Positions 29,371-37,896 of a DNA stretch of 59,167 nt are shown here, piece after piece. The translations under genes were made by a program, and so were the position numbers. The stretch comes from Legionella sp. (lineage in GTDB: Bacteria; Pseudomonadota; Gammaproteobacteria; Legionellales; Legionellaceae): positions 1-59,167 of the forward strand of contig JAACPN010000007.1 of assembly GCA_009995425.1 (NCBI GenBank), in the 5' to 3' direction. The notes below the pieces were generated by a model that was not told the origin of the DNA, ran no database searches, and saw only the letters and a program-made list of their open reading frames with translations. Every line of letters begins with the position of its first letter. The stretch's first letter is position 1.

Positions 29371-29742
29371 ATGAATGATGATAAAACGCTTGAAAATCTT
29401 CTTGATCTAGATGGTACAAAATTGGTGATAGATGATCAATTAGGTCTTTGGGTTAAGTTTGAAGCTTTTCGCACCAGCCTATCCATAAGGAAAAATGGAG
29501 TGCGTTACTCATTAAGCTTGCATGATCGTTATGGGCATCGAATTATTGGGTTTGATAATGCTCATGCAATTGAATATGGCGCTAAACGCATGGTTGCACC
29601 AAAAAGAACCTTTGATCATTGGCATTACGATGAAAATGATCACGGCCGTCCTTATGAATATATAAATGCTGGAAAGTTGATGGAAGATTTCTGGGTTGAA
29701 GTAGAGAAGAGGTTAAATTTAATTAAGGGGAGTGAAGTATGA
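29371..29742 (+). CDS. TumE-family (DUF6516) toxin
   Basis: 123 residues. Looks like the toxin-antitoxin TumE / DUF6516 family: an N-terminal strand-rich part, the LHDRYGHRIIGFDNAHAI block, and the HWHYDENDHGRPYEYINAG motif typical of these proteins. The next gene encodes an HTH protein and overlaps by 4 bp (ATGA), the usual toxin-antitoxin layout, with the toxin first. Biochemical activity is not settled for this family as far as I know. Confidence 0.75.
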   Translation: MNDDKTLENLLDLDGTKLVIDDQLGLWVKFEAFRTSLSIRKNGVRYSLSLHDRYGHRIIGFDNAHAIEYGAKRMVAPKRTFDHWHYDENDHGRPYEYINAGKLMEDFWVEVEKRLNLIKGSEV

Positions 29743-30131
29743 AAACAACTAACAAGGTTGCAGTAGTTGGTGTCATTTCTCTAGAAGACTTCAAGAAACG
29801 CACTATTTCTATTGCAAGGGGTGAATATAAGCCTCAAAAAAATGAGCCTAAAATATGGTTTAATTCTATTAAGTCATTAGCTCATGTTCTTTCAGAAGAA
29901 AATCGTCATTTATTAAAAATTATTATTGAACAAAAGCCAAAATCAGTATCAGATCTTGAGCCACTAACAGGTAGAAAAGCTAGTAATCTTTTACGAACAT
30001 TAAGGACGATGGAGCATCATGGTTTGGTTGCGTTAAATGAAAGTATAGAAAAAAAGAGGGGAAGACAGTCGCTTATCCCCATGGTTATATATGACACGGT
30101 TGATATTAAATTAGATTTTAGGGCAGCCTAA
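29739..30131 (+). CDS. HTH-type antitoxin (TumA / HVO_A0114-like)
   Basis: 130 residues. The middle holds a winged-helix/MarR-like HTH (LKIIIEQKPKSVSDLEPLTG ... ASNLLRTLRTMEHHGLVAL). Strong GGGGAGTG ribosome binding site inside the end of the toxin gene and a 4-bp overlap with it. Likely binds and neutralises the TumE-like toxin and represses the operon (inferred from family pairing). Confidence 0.75.
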   Translation: MKTTNKVAVVGVISLEDFKKRTISIARGEYKPQKNEPKIWFNSIKSLAHVLSEENRHLLKIIIEQKPKSVSDLEPLTGRKASNLLRTLRTMEHHGLVALNESIEKKRGRQSLIPMVIYDTVDIKLDFRAA

Positions 30132-30175
30132 TTCGAACTAGCTTCTCCATGAAATTTACCGGTTTGCGCGTAAAG

Positions 30176-30197
30176 CCCCGTCTCTTCTAGGGCGGGG
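30176..30197 (+). other. GC-rich hairpin like an IS200/IS605 right end, or operon terminator
   Basis: CCCCGTC (30176-30182) pairs with GGCGGGG (30191-30197) including one G-T wobble, 8-nt loop, preceded by GTAAAG and followed by AT. This AAAGCCCCG...GGGCGGGGAT form is typical of the 3' ends of IS200/IS605 and TnpB elements. No transposase or TnpB gene is beside it, so it is either a relic end or a factor-independent stop for the TA transcript (no U-run). Confidence 0.4.
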
Positions 30198-30357
30198 ATA
30201 TCAGCGCTTGGTCGCAATGCGACGCTTTAATGAGGTGTTTTCATAAATGCTTAAAAAACAAACGAAATGGATGTTTTTAACAAGCAGATCCCGTCTGAGT
30301 GTCTGTAGCGAAAATTGAATTTCAATCATAAAATAAAGAATATTCGATGATTTTGAA

Positions 30358-30376
30358 ATGATTATAGTATAATCAT
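30358..30376. promoter_or_regulatory. Perfect 19-bp palindrome over a TATAAT box, upstream of the Rpn nuclease gene
   Basis: ATGATTATAGTATAATCAT: 9-bp arms around one central base. TATAAT at 30368-30373 could serve as the -10 box, 33 bp before the gene start. A repressor bound here would block the promoter, so this is a likely autoregulatory operator; no good -35 box is visible. Confidence 0.5.
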
Positions 30377-30406
30377 CCTTATGATGATCAAACGAGATAA
30401 ACACGT

Positions 30407-31294
30407 ATGTCACGATACCTTGACCCCAAAGCCGACGTCGTCTTCAAAAAAATCTTTGGCGATCATCCCAAGCTTTTAATCAGTTTTTTAAATGCCTTGC
30501 TTCCCTTGCCGGATAATGGCCCGATTGTATCGTTAACCTACCTTCAAAATGAGCAAGTACCCCTGATTCCTGAATTTAAACGAACCATTGCTGATGTCAA
30601 ATGCACAGACGCCCAAGGACGCGTGTTTATTGTCGAAATGCAAATGAATTGGACGGATCAGTTTAAACAGCGTTTACTCTTTGGCACCAGCCAGGCGTTC
30701 GTGAAGCAACTCAAGACCGGCGAAGACTATACCTTTCTTCAACCGGTCTATGGTTTAGGACTTGTTGCTGATATTTATGAAAAACAAAGCAACGATTGGT
30801 ATCACCATTATCAATTGGTAAAAAAAGGTAATGCAACGCACGATGTGATTGAGCACTTACAGCTTATTTTTATTGAATTACCTAAATTCCCGATTCAATC
30901 ACCCGAAGAAAAACAACTTCGATTATTGTGGTTACGATTTTTACGTGAGGTGGACGAAAAAACGAAATCTGTTTCACAAGATCTGCTTGATGTGCCAGAA
31001 ATAGCAGAGGCACTCGGGCTTGCCGAAGAATCGGCTTATACACCAGGAGAACTGAGCCTTTATGAAAGTTATTGGGATCAAGTGAGTCGAGAAAAAACCT
31101 TACTCTCGGGTAACTATGCCAAAGGGCTCGCTGAGGGCGAGGCTAAAGGTAAGGCTGAGGGTGAAGAATTAGCCACGCATAGAATTGCCATCAATATGCT
31201 AACGCAAGGTGTTTCGATAGAAATCGTGGTCAGAAGCACCGGCTTAACGCGCGAAGATGTAGAAAAAATTCAAGCGAAGATAGACAAATCATAA
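30407..31294 (+). CDS. Rpn-family recombination-promoting nuclease / PD-(D/E)XK transposase-like protein
   Basis: 295 residues. N-terminal PD-(D/E)XK nuclease domain (PF12784-like): begins YLDPKADVVFKKIFG, with Asp63 (IADVKCTD) and Glu77-x-Gln79 (FIVEMQM) as the catalytic set. C-terminal tail has GLAEGEAKGKAEGEE repeats and a short helical domain (MLTQGVSIEIVVRSTGLTRE) common in these proteins. E. coli RpnA relatives are DNA nucleases that promote recombination. These genes are mobile and often present in many copies. Confidence 0.85.
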   Translation: MSRYLDPKADVVFKKIFGDHPKLLISFLNALLPLPDNGPIVSLTYLQNEQVPLIPEFKRTIADVKCTDAQGRVFIVEMQMNWTDQFKQRLLFGTSQAFVKQLKTGEDYTFLQPVYGLGLVADIYEKQSNDWYHHYQLVKKGNATHDVIEHLQLIFIELPKFPIQSPEEKQLRLLWLRFLREVDEKTKSVSQDLLDVPEIAEALGLAEESAYTPGELSLYESYWDQVSREKTLLSGNYAKGLAEGEAKGKAEGEELATHRIAINMLTQGVSIEIVVRSTGLTREDVEKIQAKIDKS

Positions 31295-31310
31295 TTGCCA
31301 ATTAACGACA

Positions 31311-31493
31311 ATGAATCATCTCCATCAAAAAAGAACCAGCTTTGCTGGGTATATCAAAAACCAACAAGAAGGCTGGCTTGATATGTTTAATGCGATTTCT
31401 GAATCGGACACTGAAAATAAAAAGCACGTGTGTCAAAGTTCGGTATCGGTTCAATCAAACCCGGCACTACCTTCGCCACCCGAGCTTAGATGA
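31311..31493 (+). CDS. Short unrecognised ORF, doubtful
   Basis: 60-codon frame MNHLHQKRTSFAGY... ending PSPPELR. No domain, no clear ribosome binding site, and it sits between the Rpn gene and a transposase remnant. Possibly a relic of the same decayed element. Kept only because the frame is open and nothing else occupies the gap. Confidence 0.15.
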   Translation: MNHLHQKRTSFAGYIKNQQEGWLDMFNAISESDTENKKHVCQSSVSVQSNPALPSPPELR

Positions 31494-31502
31494 AAATAAC
31501 TT

Positions 31503-31835
31503 AAATTAAGTAAGAAGAACAAAGGTCATGTTCGTAAGTTCATGGAACGCATGACGGGTTACTCTTGGTCTCAATTGAAGCGACTTCTAAATAACTTCTT
31601 TGAGCGAGCATACCATGTGTATGGTGAGCAAGTGGAAAATACTATCTCTAAGACAGGGCAAACGCATCGAAATTTTGAGCATTTAATTGCTCTGTTTCGC
31701 CTACTTCCTGCGCTTTATGCGCAGGATCCAAGGAATCACAAGTCGTGGTTAAAACTAGATTCCGCGCATGAAGAGCGGAAAGTTGGCAGTTACGTTTGTA
31801 AATATACGTTTAGATGCGTTTACCCTGATCTCTAA
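31503..31835 (+). pseudogene. Transposase/integrase-like remnant, internal fragment
   Basis: Open frame beginning KLSKKNKGHVRKFMERMTGYSW, preceded by an in-frame stop at 31497-31499 and with no start codon at its natural head; an ATG at 31542 only allows a shortened product. The N-terminal part reads like the continuation of the remnant at 15201-15416. The later part (NNFFERAYHVYGEQ ... HEERKVGSYVCKYTF) is not recognised and could be a fused piece. Together with the Rpn gene and the hairpin at 30176 it marks 29.3-31.9 kb as an insertion hotspot beside pyrF. Confidence 0.45.
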
Positions 31836-31889
31836 GAAGCTCTCGCTGCAAATACAGCTTTACCCTCATGCTTAATGAATGGTATGAAT

Positions 31890-32564
31890 TTAGCCCAAGC
31901 TTCGAAGCCGCGCCAACGGATCGTCTGCTTGAGTAATTGAACGTCCAATTACACCAAAATCACTGCCGAACGCTGCGGCCATCGCGGGCGTCACACAACG
32001 CACTTGGTCGTGCGTTGCATCGCTTTCCATGCGAATGCCGGGGGTTACGGTTAGGAATGTTTGACCACATGCCGCTTTAATCGCTGATACTTCGTGCGCT
32101 GAACACACCACACCATCTAACTTGGCTTCTTTAGCAAGCTTAGCTAAGCTTACAACATGTTGAAGCAGAGGCTTATCAATGCCTACGGCCGCTAAATCAT
32201 CCGGTGCTAAACTGGTCAACACGGTCACCGCGATTAATAGCGGCCGCGTTTCACCGTAGCCCTCCAGGGCCTTGCACGCTGCTTGCATCATGTTAAAACC
32301 ACCGGACGCATGCACATTCAGCATCCATACACCTAAATCAGCGGCAGCTTTGCAGGCAGATGCAACGGTGTTTGGAATATCATGAAATTTTAAATCTAAA
32401 AATAGTTTAAAATTTTTCGCAACTAAAGCCCGTACAAACGACGGACCAAATCGGGTAAACGATTCATGACCTACTTTAAGTGCACATAGGCTTGGATCCC
32501 ACGCGTCAGCCCAAGCTAATGCGGTTGCTTTTTCTACTCCATCAAGCGCGACAATCCATTCCAT
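31890..32564 (-). CDS. pyrF: Orotidine 5'-phosphate decarboxylase
   Basis: Last step of UMP synthesis. 224 residues, close to family size. Signature LFLDLKFHDIPNTV with the catalytic D-x-K-x-x-D, N-terminal IVALDG, and C-terminal TPGIR ... VIGRSIT phosphate-binding loop. ATG at 32564 with AGGG upstream; the longer in-frame start overlaps lapB and is less likely. It follows lapB as in E. coli and Legionella. Confidence 0.95.
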   Translation of the reverse strand: MEWIVALDGVEKATALAWADAWDPSLCALKVGHESFTRFGPSFVRALVAKNFKLFLDLKFHDIPNTVASACKAAADLGVWMLNVHASGGFNMMQAACKALEGYGETRPLLIAVTVLTSLAPDDLAAVGIDKPLLQHVVSLAKLAKEAKLDGVVCSAHEVSAIKAACGQTFLTVTPGIRMESDATHDQVRCVTPAMAAAFGSDFGVIGRSITQADDPLARLRSLG

Positions 32565-32575
32565 ATTCGATCCCT

Positions 32576-33745
32576 TCAATCCCCTTCCAGGCCATGAATC
32601 GGTTTGGTACGTCCCCACTGCTTACAGCTCGGGCATAACCAGTGCAACAGCGTTCCCGAAAACCCGCAATGCTCACAACGGTACACCGGCTTATTTTCTA
32701 AAAACTTACTGGTGATGCTATACAACATATCAAGCTTGTCACGCACCAGACCATGCGCCGACTCCAAATGCCACTGAATCAATTGATTCAAACCGCGAAT
32801 CGAGGGATAACGACTCAATTGCACCGAAACAAAATCGATGGCCACATCTAAGCTTTTTTCTTCACGAACAAACTCACCAATCGCAAAAATAATCGATGCA
32901 CGTGGATGCTCACTGACAATATTTTCTAAATAACTGATGCATTCGTCCATCGAATTCAGTTCTTCAGAAGCCTTTAAAAGCGGCTCGATAATTTCTGTCA
33001 AAAATTCAGGATCTTGTGTTGAAACACGCCTTAAAGCACGCACGGCCTGCTTATAGCGGCCCTGCAACATTTCTAAATCAGCCAACATCAAACTGGCGCG
33101 AACAGACTGCTTATCAACAACCAAGGCCTGCTTAATCACCGCATACGCTTTATCGTGTGCGCCCTGCTTCATCGCTTGTTGACCCATTTCACAATAATAA
33201 TGGGCCGCTTGAGCATGCATGTGATGACCGGTCGATAACTCGAGTTTTTTCAGCGTATCCAGCGCTTTTTCCCAGGCTTTTTCTTGCTGATAAATCGCCA
33301 GTAAACCACGTAAACTATTGGCATCAGGTGTTCCACCGAGCTCGACCACCTCAATAAAAATACGTTCAGCGCGATCAAATACACCCGCGCTCATATAATC
33401 TTGCGCCAGGGCCATTAAAGCTTCTTTACGTTGACTCACACTCAACTGGGGTCGTGCAATCAGGTTTTGATGAATACGAATGGCGCGATCCACTTCACCA
33501 CGACGACGAAACAAACTGCCTAAAGCTAAATGGGTTTCGACCGTTTCGCTATCCACCTCAAGCAACTTGATAAAAATATCAACCGCTTTATCCGGCTGTT
33601 CATTAAGTAAATAGTTTAAACCCATCACGTATTCACGTGACAACTGATTATTTGCTTCAGGATGCTTTACGGCATCATGTCGTCGCGCAAGCCACCAGCC
33701 CGAACACGCCGCGGCAGGAAGCAGCATAGGCCAAAAGTTAATCAT
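32576..33745 (-). CDS. lapB: Lipopolysaccharide assembly protein LapB
   Basis: About 389 residues. N-terminal membrane anchor (FWPMLLPAAACSGWWLARRH), a series of TPR helices (about 40-330), and a C-terminal rubredoxin-type metal knuckle (YRCEHCGFSG ... WLCPSCKQWG) ending KPIHGLEGD. Adapter that, with FtsH, controls LpxC turnover and LPS synthesis. ATG 33745 gives the E. coli length; a GTG three codons earlier is possible. Follows lapA by a 17-nt gap. Confidence 0.94.
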   Translation of the reverse strand: MINFWPMLLPAAACSGWWLARRHDAVKHPEANNQLSREYVMGLNYLLNEQPDKAVDIFIKLLEVDSETVETHLALGSLFRRRGEVDRAIRIHQNLIARPQLSVSQRKEALMALAQDYMSAGVFDRAERIFIEVVELGGTPDANSLRGLLAIYQQEKAWEKALDTLKKLELSTGHHMHAQAAHYYCEMGQQAMKQGAHDKAYAVIKQALVVDKQSVRASLMLADLEMLQGRYKQAVRALRRVSTQDPEFLTEIIEPLLKASEELNSMDECISYLENIVSEHPRASIIFAIGEFVREEKSLDVAIDFVSVQLSRYPSIRGLNQLIQWHLESAHGLVRDKLDMLYSITSKFLENKPVYRCEHCGFSGTLLHWLCPSCKQWGRTKPIHGLEGD

Positions 33746-33762
33746 ATCAAACACCCGCTTGT

Positions 33763-34053
33763 TTAATGCTGATCTTTAAGAGGAATCGCACGTAAGTTTT
33801 TTATTTCTCGTTCGGTTAATTCAAGTTGATGCTTCAGTTTACGATGTCGCGCTTTAAGAGACCAGTAGCGCGTCAAGAAAACAAAAAACCCAAGCATCAC
33901 ACCTAAGGCAAGCGTTGCAAGCATCAAGAATGATATGGGCATGGTGTACATTTTAAAATATAAATTAAGTTGCACCGATCCGGCATTAAGCGCAGCAAAC
34001 GCTACCCCAAACAACATGATCAAAAGATAAAAAATCATCATGATAAGACGCAT
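33763..34053 (-). CDS. lapA: Lipopolysaccharide assembly protein LapA
   Basis: 96 residues, DUF1049 family: two membrane spans (IMMIFYLLIMLFGVAFAALNAG and ISFLMLATLALGVMLGFFVF) and a C-terminal coiled segment (HRKLKHQLELTEREIKNL). Partner of LapB in LPS homeostasis. It sits directly after the rpsA terminator; the ihfB gene that usually separates rpsA and lapA is absent. Confidence 0.92.
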   Translation of the reverse strand: MRLIMMIFYLLIMLFGVAFAALNAGSVQLNLYFKMYTMPISFLMLATLALGVMLGFFVFLTRYWSLKARHRKLKHQLELTEREIKNLRAIPLKDQH

Positions 34054-34073
34054 ATTTCATTCCTTTTTATAAT

Positions 34074-34102
34074 AAAAAAGCGTAGTAAACTACGCTTTTT
34101 TA
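34074..34102. terminator. Rho-independent terminator between rpsA and lapA (bidirectional shape)
   Basis: GCGTAG/CTACGC stem (34080-34095) with A-run on one side and T-run on the other, so it works on either strand. For the minus-strand operon it ends rpsA transcription just before lapA, implying lapA-lapB-pyrF has its own promoter or depends on read-through. Confidence 0.8.
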
Positions 34103-34133
34103 TTGGATCAAATGCTTCTAACACTACGAGCCA

Positions 34134-35816
34134 TTAATCGCTCTTTTTGCTATTGGCCATTTTTTCTTTCAGTAAATCACCCAACGTGGTTGCGGCAACT
34201 TCGGGTGTTTTCGAATATTTCTTAATCGCTTCAGCTTGCTCAGCAGCATCTTTTGCTTTAACCGACAAGGTGATGGTACGTTTTTTACGATCAACATTGA
34301 CAATTTTAGCTTCGAGCTCTTCACCAACTTTAACTACAGTTGAAGCATCGTCGATTTTTTCGTCCGAAAGATCGCTGGCACGAATCGTACCGAACACATC
34401 AGGAGCAAGTTCAACCGTAACAGACTTAGGCTCAACTTCGGTTACTTTAACTTTAACAACACTGCCTTTAGAAAATTCATCGGCATAACGGGTGAATTCG
34501 TCTGTTTCAAGTTGTTTCAAGCCCAACGAAATACGCTCACGCTCAGGATCTATAGCCAAAATAACTGCTTCGATTTCTTGACCTTTTTTGTATTCTTTAA
34601 CCGCTTCTTCTCCAGGAACAGTCCAAGAAATATCAGAAAGATGAACCAAACCGTCAATATCACCATCTAAACCAATGAAGATACCAAAGTCGGTAATTGA
34701 ACGAATTTTACCGCCAATTTTTTGACCTTTTGCTTGGCCTTCGGCAAAGGTTTGCCATGGGTTATTTTTACATTGTTTCATGCCTAATGAAATACGGCGA
34801 CGATCTTGGTCGATTTCAAGCACAATCACAGGAACAGCTTCGCCGACGGATACAACTTTGCTTGGATGAATATTTTTGTTCGTCCAGTCCATTTCAGACA
34901 TATGAACCAAACCTTCAACACCTTCTTCGATTTCAACAAAGCAACCATAATCAGTAATGTTGGTGACTTTACCGTCTAAGCGTGTGCCAACAGGATAACG
35001 CTCGACCAAATCAACCCATGGATCGTTGCCTAACTGCTTCATACCCAACGACACGCGATTACGTTCGCTGTCAAAGCTTAAGACTTTAACTTTAATGTCT
35101 TGAGCAACACTTAAGACTTCGCTTGGATGTTTCACTCGTTTCCATGAAATATCGGTAATATGCAACAAGCCGTCTACGCCGCCTAAATCAACAAATGCAC
35201 CGTAATCAGTCAAGTTTTTAACAACACCGTCAAGTATTTGGCCATCATGCAACGAATCAAGCAAGGCTTGTCGGTCAGCACTGTTTTCTTCTTCAACCAC
35301 AGCTCTGCGAGACACAACGATGTTGTTGCGCTTCAGATCCATTTTAATGACTTTAAATTCAAGTTCTTTACCTTCCAAATAAGAAGGATCACGTACAGGT
35401 CGTACGTCAACAAGCGAACCCGGTAAGAAGGCACGAATCGAACCAATCTCAACCGTAAATCCACCTTTAACTTTACCAGAAATCAAACCAATCACCGTTT
35501 CGTTGTTATCGTATGATTTAGATAGTTTTCTCCACGCTTCTTGACGTTTTGCTTTTTCGCGCGAAAGCAGTGTTTCACCATGGCCATCTTCGAGGGAATC
35601 CAGTGCAACTTCGACTGAGTCACCAACGGCAACTTCAAGTTTACCGTCTTTATCTTTAAATTCATCGATTGAGATCACGCCTTCGGATTTCAACAACGCA
35701 TCCACTGTTACATAATCTGCATCAACCCCAATCACGGTTGCTGCGATAATCGCTCCAGGGTAAAACTGCGTACCCGCCACGCTTTCTTCAAATAATTGTT
35801 TAAAACTCTCAGTCAT
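34134..35816 (-). CDS. rpsA: 30S ribosomal protein bS1
   Basis: 560 residues with six S1 RNA-binding repeats; typical cores are [40 protein letters not shown] and [20 protein letters not shown]. Brings mRNA to the 30S subunit. Follows cmk (118-bp gap) as in most gammaproteobacteria and ends at a clear terminator. Confidence 0.97.
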   Translation of the reverse strand: MTESFKQLFEESVAGTQFYPGAIIAATVIGVDADYVTVDALLKSEGVISIDEFKDKDGKLEVAVGDSVEVALDSLEDGHGETLLSREKAKRQEAWRKLSKSYDNNETVIGLISGKVKGGFTVEIGSIRAFLPGSLVDVRPVRDPSYLEGKELEFKVIKMDLKRNNIVVSRRAVVEEENSADRQALLDSLHDGQILDGVVKNLTDYGAFVDLGGVDGLLHITDISWKRVKHPSEVLSVAQDIKVKVLSFDSERNRVSLGMKQLGNDPWVDLVERYPVGTRLDGKVTNITDYGCFVEIEEGVEGLVHMSEMDWTNKNIHPSKVVSVGEAVPVIVLEIDQDRRRISLGMKQCKNNPWQTFAEGQAKGQKIGGKIRSITDFGIFIGLDGDIDGLVHLSDISWTVPGEEAVKEYKKGQEIEAVILAIDPERERISLGLKQLETDEFTRYADEFSKGSVVKVKVTEVEPKSVTVELAPDVFGTIRASDLSDEKIDDASTVVKVGEELEAKIVNVDRKKRTITLSVKAKDAAEQAEAIKKYSKTPEVAATTLGDLLKEKMANSKKSD

Positions 35817-35934
35817 GTCATCAAACTCAATATATATCGTTACGGACAGCGCTCAAAAATCACGCTTTCCCCCGTCTATGTTTTTCTAAGTTTTATCAAC
35901 TTATAAAAAACGCCAAAAAAATCCCTTCACTGCA

Positions 35935-36621
35935 TCATAAAAACAAAGTTAGGCCTCGTTCACGTGCCAGCAAAAGGAGCCGTTCAAACACCTCTTCGAC
36001 GCTGCAATGCGTCGTATCGACCGTGATTGCATCATCTGCAGCCATCAGTGGAGCATGCGCGCGCCCCATATCTCGTGCGTCACGTTTAGCCAATTCACCA
36101 ACGACCTGCGCGAGATTAACACTTTTTCCACTCGCCTTCAACTGTAAATAACGACGCTTCGCGCGCTCCTCGGTGCTTGCGTCTAAATAAATTTTCAAAT
36201 CTGCCTCGGGAAAAACCACCGTTCCCATATCCCGACCATCGGTGACAAGCCCTGGATGTTGTGCAAACGCACGCTGGCGCTCAAGCAATGCCGCACGAAC
36301 TTCAGGAATAGCCGCCAATTGCGAGGCGCGTGCACCACAGGCCTCCGTTCGTAACTCATCGCCCACACGTACCCCGTCCAACATAATCCCTTCTTTATCA
36401 AAAAGAATAGGTAATTTATGAGCCAAAGCAACCACATCATCTAAAGCATCAAGCAAAATTCCACGCTTTTCAGTCAGTAAACCCAGTGCGCGGTACAACA
36501 CACCACTATCTAAAACATGCCAACCCAAAGCATCCGCCAAGCGATGACATAACGTCCCTTTACCCGTACCACTCGGACCATCCAGGGTTATTACAGGAAC
36601 GTGTGTTACATTATCAACCAT
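35935..36621 (-). CDS. cmk: Cytidylate kinase
   Basis: Phosphorylates CMP/dCMP. 228 residues, normal. P-loop DGPSGTGKGTL near the N terminus, the GLVTDGRDMGTVVFP CMP-binding block and RDARDMGRAHAPL lid region. First gene of the cmk-rpsA pair; in relatives aroA lies directly upstream, but here 3.7 kb of accessory DNA intervenes. Confidence 0.96.
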   Translation of the reverse strand: MVDNVTHVPVITLDGPSGTGKGTLCHRLADALGWHVLDSGVLYRALGLLTEKRGILLDALDDVVALAHKLPILFDKEGIMLDGVRVGDELRTEACGARASQLAAIPEVRAALLERQRAFAQHPGLVTDGRDMGTVVFPEADLKIYLDASTEERAKRRYLQLKASGKSVNLAQVVGELAKRDARDMGRAHAPLMAADDAITVDTTHCSVEEVFERLLLLARERGLTLFL

Positions 36622-36667
36622 CTCATCTATCCTTATCCCTAACTCATGCTATGTTTATAGTATAAAA

Positions 36668-36983
36668 GGTTCTGTCGCAAAAAGCCCTTGAATTATTTAT
36701 AAGTCAGGCCATCGAGAACATCAGCATGGTTTTATATAATCAATTTCAAGCAGCGTCATTTTAAGAAAGATGTCATTTTAATGTTAGTTCGCTGGTATGT
36801 AGCCTACGCGCTCAGTTATCGAGACGTTGAGGAATTGAGTTGCATCATATGCTGCGTGCTGCGGAAAAATCGGCACACGCAGTCAAGCAACATGACTACT
36901 TTTGAACCATTTTACGCGCTTGCAGCATAAGTTCGCCCAAAATAAATCCCACTATCGCTCACGAAAACTTTTGCGACAAAACC
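36668..36983. mobile_element. IS6-family (IS26/IS240-like) remnant with both ends
   Basis: Terminal inverted repeats GGTTCTGTCGCAAAA at 36668 and TTTTGCGACAAAACC ending at 36983 match at 14 of 15 positions. Inside on the plus strand, about 36751-36840 encodes FKQRHFKKDVILMLVRWYVA followed by YALSYRDVEEL, the N-terminal block of IS6-family transposases. The catalytic DDE part is missing, so only ~316 bp of a normally ~800-bp element remain. No 8-bp target duplication is evident. It lies exactly at the cmk-side border of the accessory insert. Confidence 0.8.
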
Positions 36984-36989
36984 AAGGGA

Positions 36990-37886
36990 CTAAGGGGTAA
37001 AAGCCCGAACACACCGAACACGGTCGGTGAGGCGCTCGAGCTTGTAGTCCTCGAACTGGCCACCAAAGTCGAAGCCCTGGAGCCACGCTCTGTCCGCCGG
37101 ATCGTAGGTAGACTCGGTAGAGCTCCAGTAGTTAACATTGGCAAAACCACCCACAGCGTCTTTGTTGCTATAAAGACAATTAAGCTGGTCTTTTGCAGGT
37201 AAAAACCAATCGGTGAATCCGTCACTCTCGTAAGCAGCGCAAAGGCCTGCGGCATAGTTGGTGCCAGCGCCAAGCCTGCTAACAATCGTCGTCGTGTTCG
37301 TTGCGCCGTCCGTGTCGCTTTGCGCACCTGTCTCTGTGCCAAATGCACCCCATGGTATGCCCGTGCTATTACCCACAGTCGCGGCGATTAAATTAGCCTC
37401 GCCACCGGTTGAGGTTAAACAGGCAACGGTACCGCCACCAAAGCTGTCGCCAATGGCAAGAGGCGTTGTCGATGATAAGGTAATGTTTAAACGATTTCTT
37501 GGACTGGGTTCATAACATTGCAACGTACCACCGCCCTGTTGGCATATTTTGGGGCCACCCACGACGTTACCTGAAAGTGCACTGCCTGTTACTACGAGTG
37601 TTAAGGTACAGGATTCTTGGTAACCCAAGGTAAACGGATTGCCACAGTTGCCCGCTGTGGTCGTTTGAGTTATGCCCGGAATGCTCGTCATGGCCAAGGT
37701 GTGTGAACGCCTCGATTGATTGGTCACGGTGTATTGAATGGTGGCGGTGCTACTCGCGTCTACGGTAATCTGGGTGTTGGTTAATGGGCTAAACGTCCAT
37801 AGAGGCCTACCCGCTTCAACGGGCCCTAAAAAACATAGCCCGGCGAGGGTCAATAAGCCCGGGGCGAGTTTACTCAAATGCGTCAT
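36990..37886 (-). CDS. Secreted DUF1566/Lcl_C-domain surface protein
   Basis: 298 residues. Signal peptide (LAPGLLTLAGLCFLGPVEAG). Residues ~27-140 form a strand-rich module (YTVTNQSRRSHTLAMTSIPG ... CGNPFTLGYQESCTLTLVV ... GPKICQ) shared with the secreted protein at 49793-51793. The C-terminal DUF1566/Lcl_C domain carries DWFLPAKDQLNCLY, NYWSSTES and VRCVRAF. Lcl_C is found at the end of the Legionella collagen-like adhesin. AAGGAT upstream of the ATG. It lies 10 nt after a beta-barrel OMP gene, the same arrangement as the 49.8-52.5 kb pair. Confidence 0.8.
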   Translation of the reverse strand: MTHLSKLAPGLLTLAGLCFLGPVEAGRPLWTFSPLTNTQITVDASSTATIQYTVTNQSRRSHTLAMTSIPGITQTTTAGNCGNPFTLGYQESCTLTLVVTGSALSGNVVGGPKICQQGGGTLQCYEPSPRNRLNITLSSTTPLAIGDSFGGGTVACLTSTGGEANLIAATVGNSTGIPWGAFGTETGAQSDTDGATNTTTIVSRLGAGTNYAAGLCAAYESDGFTDWFLPAKDQLNCLYSNKDAVGGFANVNYWSSTESTYDPADRAWLQGFDFGGQFEDYKLERLTDRVRCVRAFTP

Positions 37887-37896
37887 ATTAATATCC

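Noticed and set aside
34147-34488. 113-codon plus-strand frame opposite rpsA
   Set aside because: Lies entirely antisense to the well-conserved S1 gene; composition follows from the opposite strand.
36660-36991. 8-bp target-site duplication around the IS6 remnant
   Set aside because: The eight bases on either side differ, so no duplication can be claimed; later deletion may have removed it.
36959-37348. 129-codon minus-strand frame overlapping the DUF1566 gene in another frame
   Set aside because: The overlapping frame carries a clear DUF1566 domain with signal peptide and ribosome binding site; this one has none.
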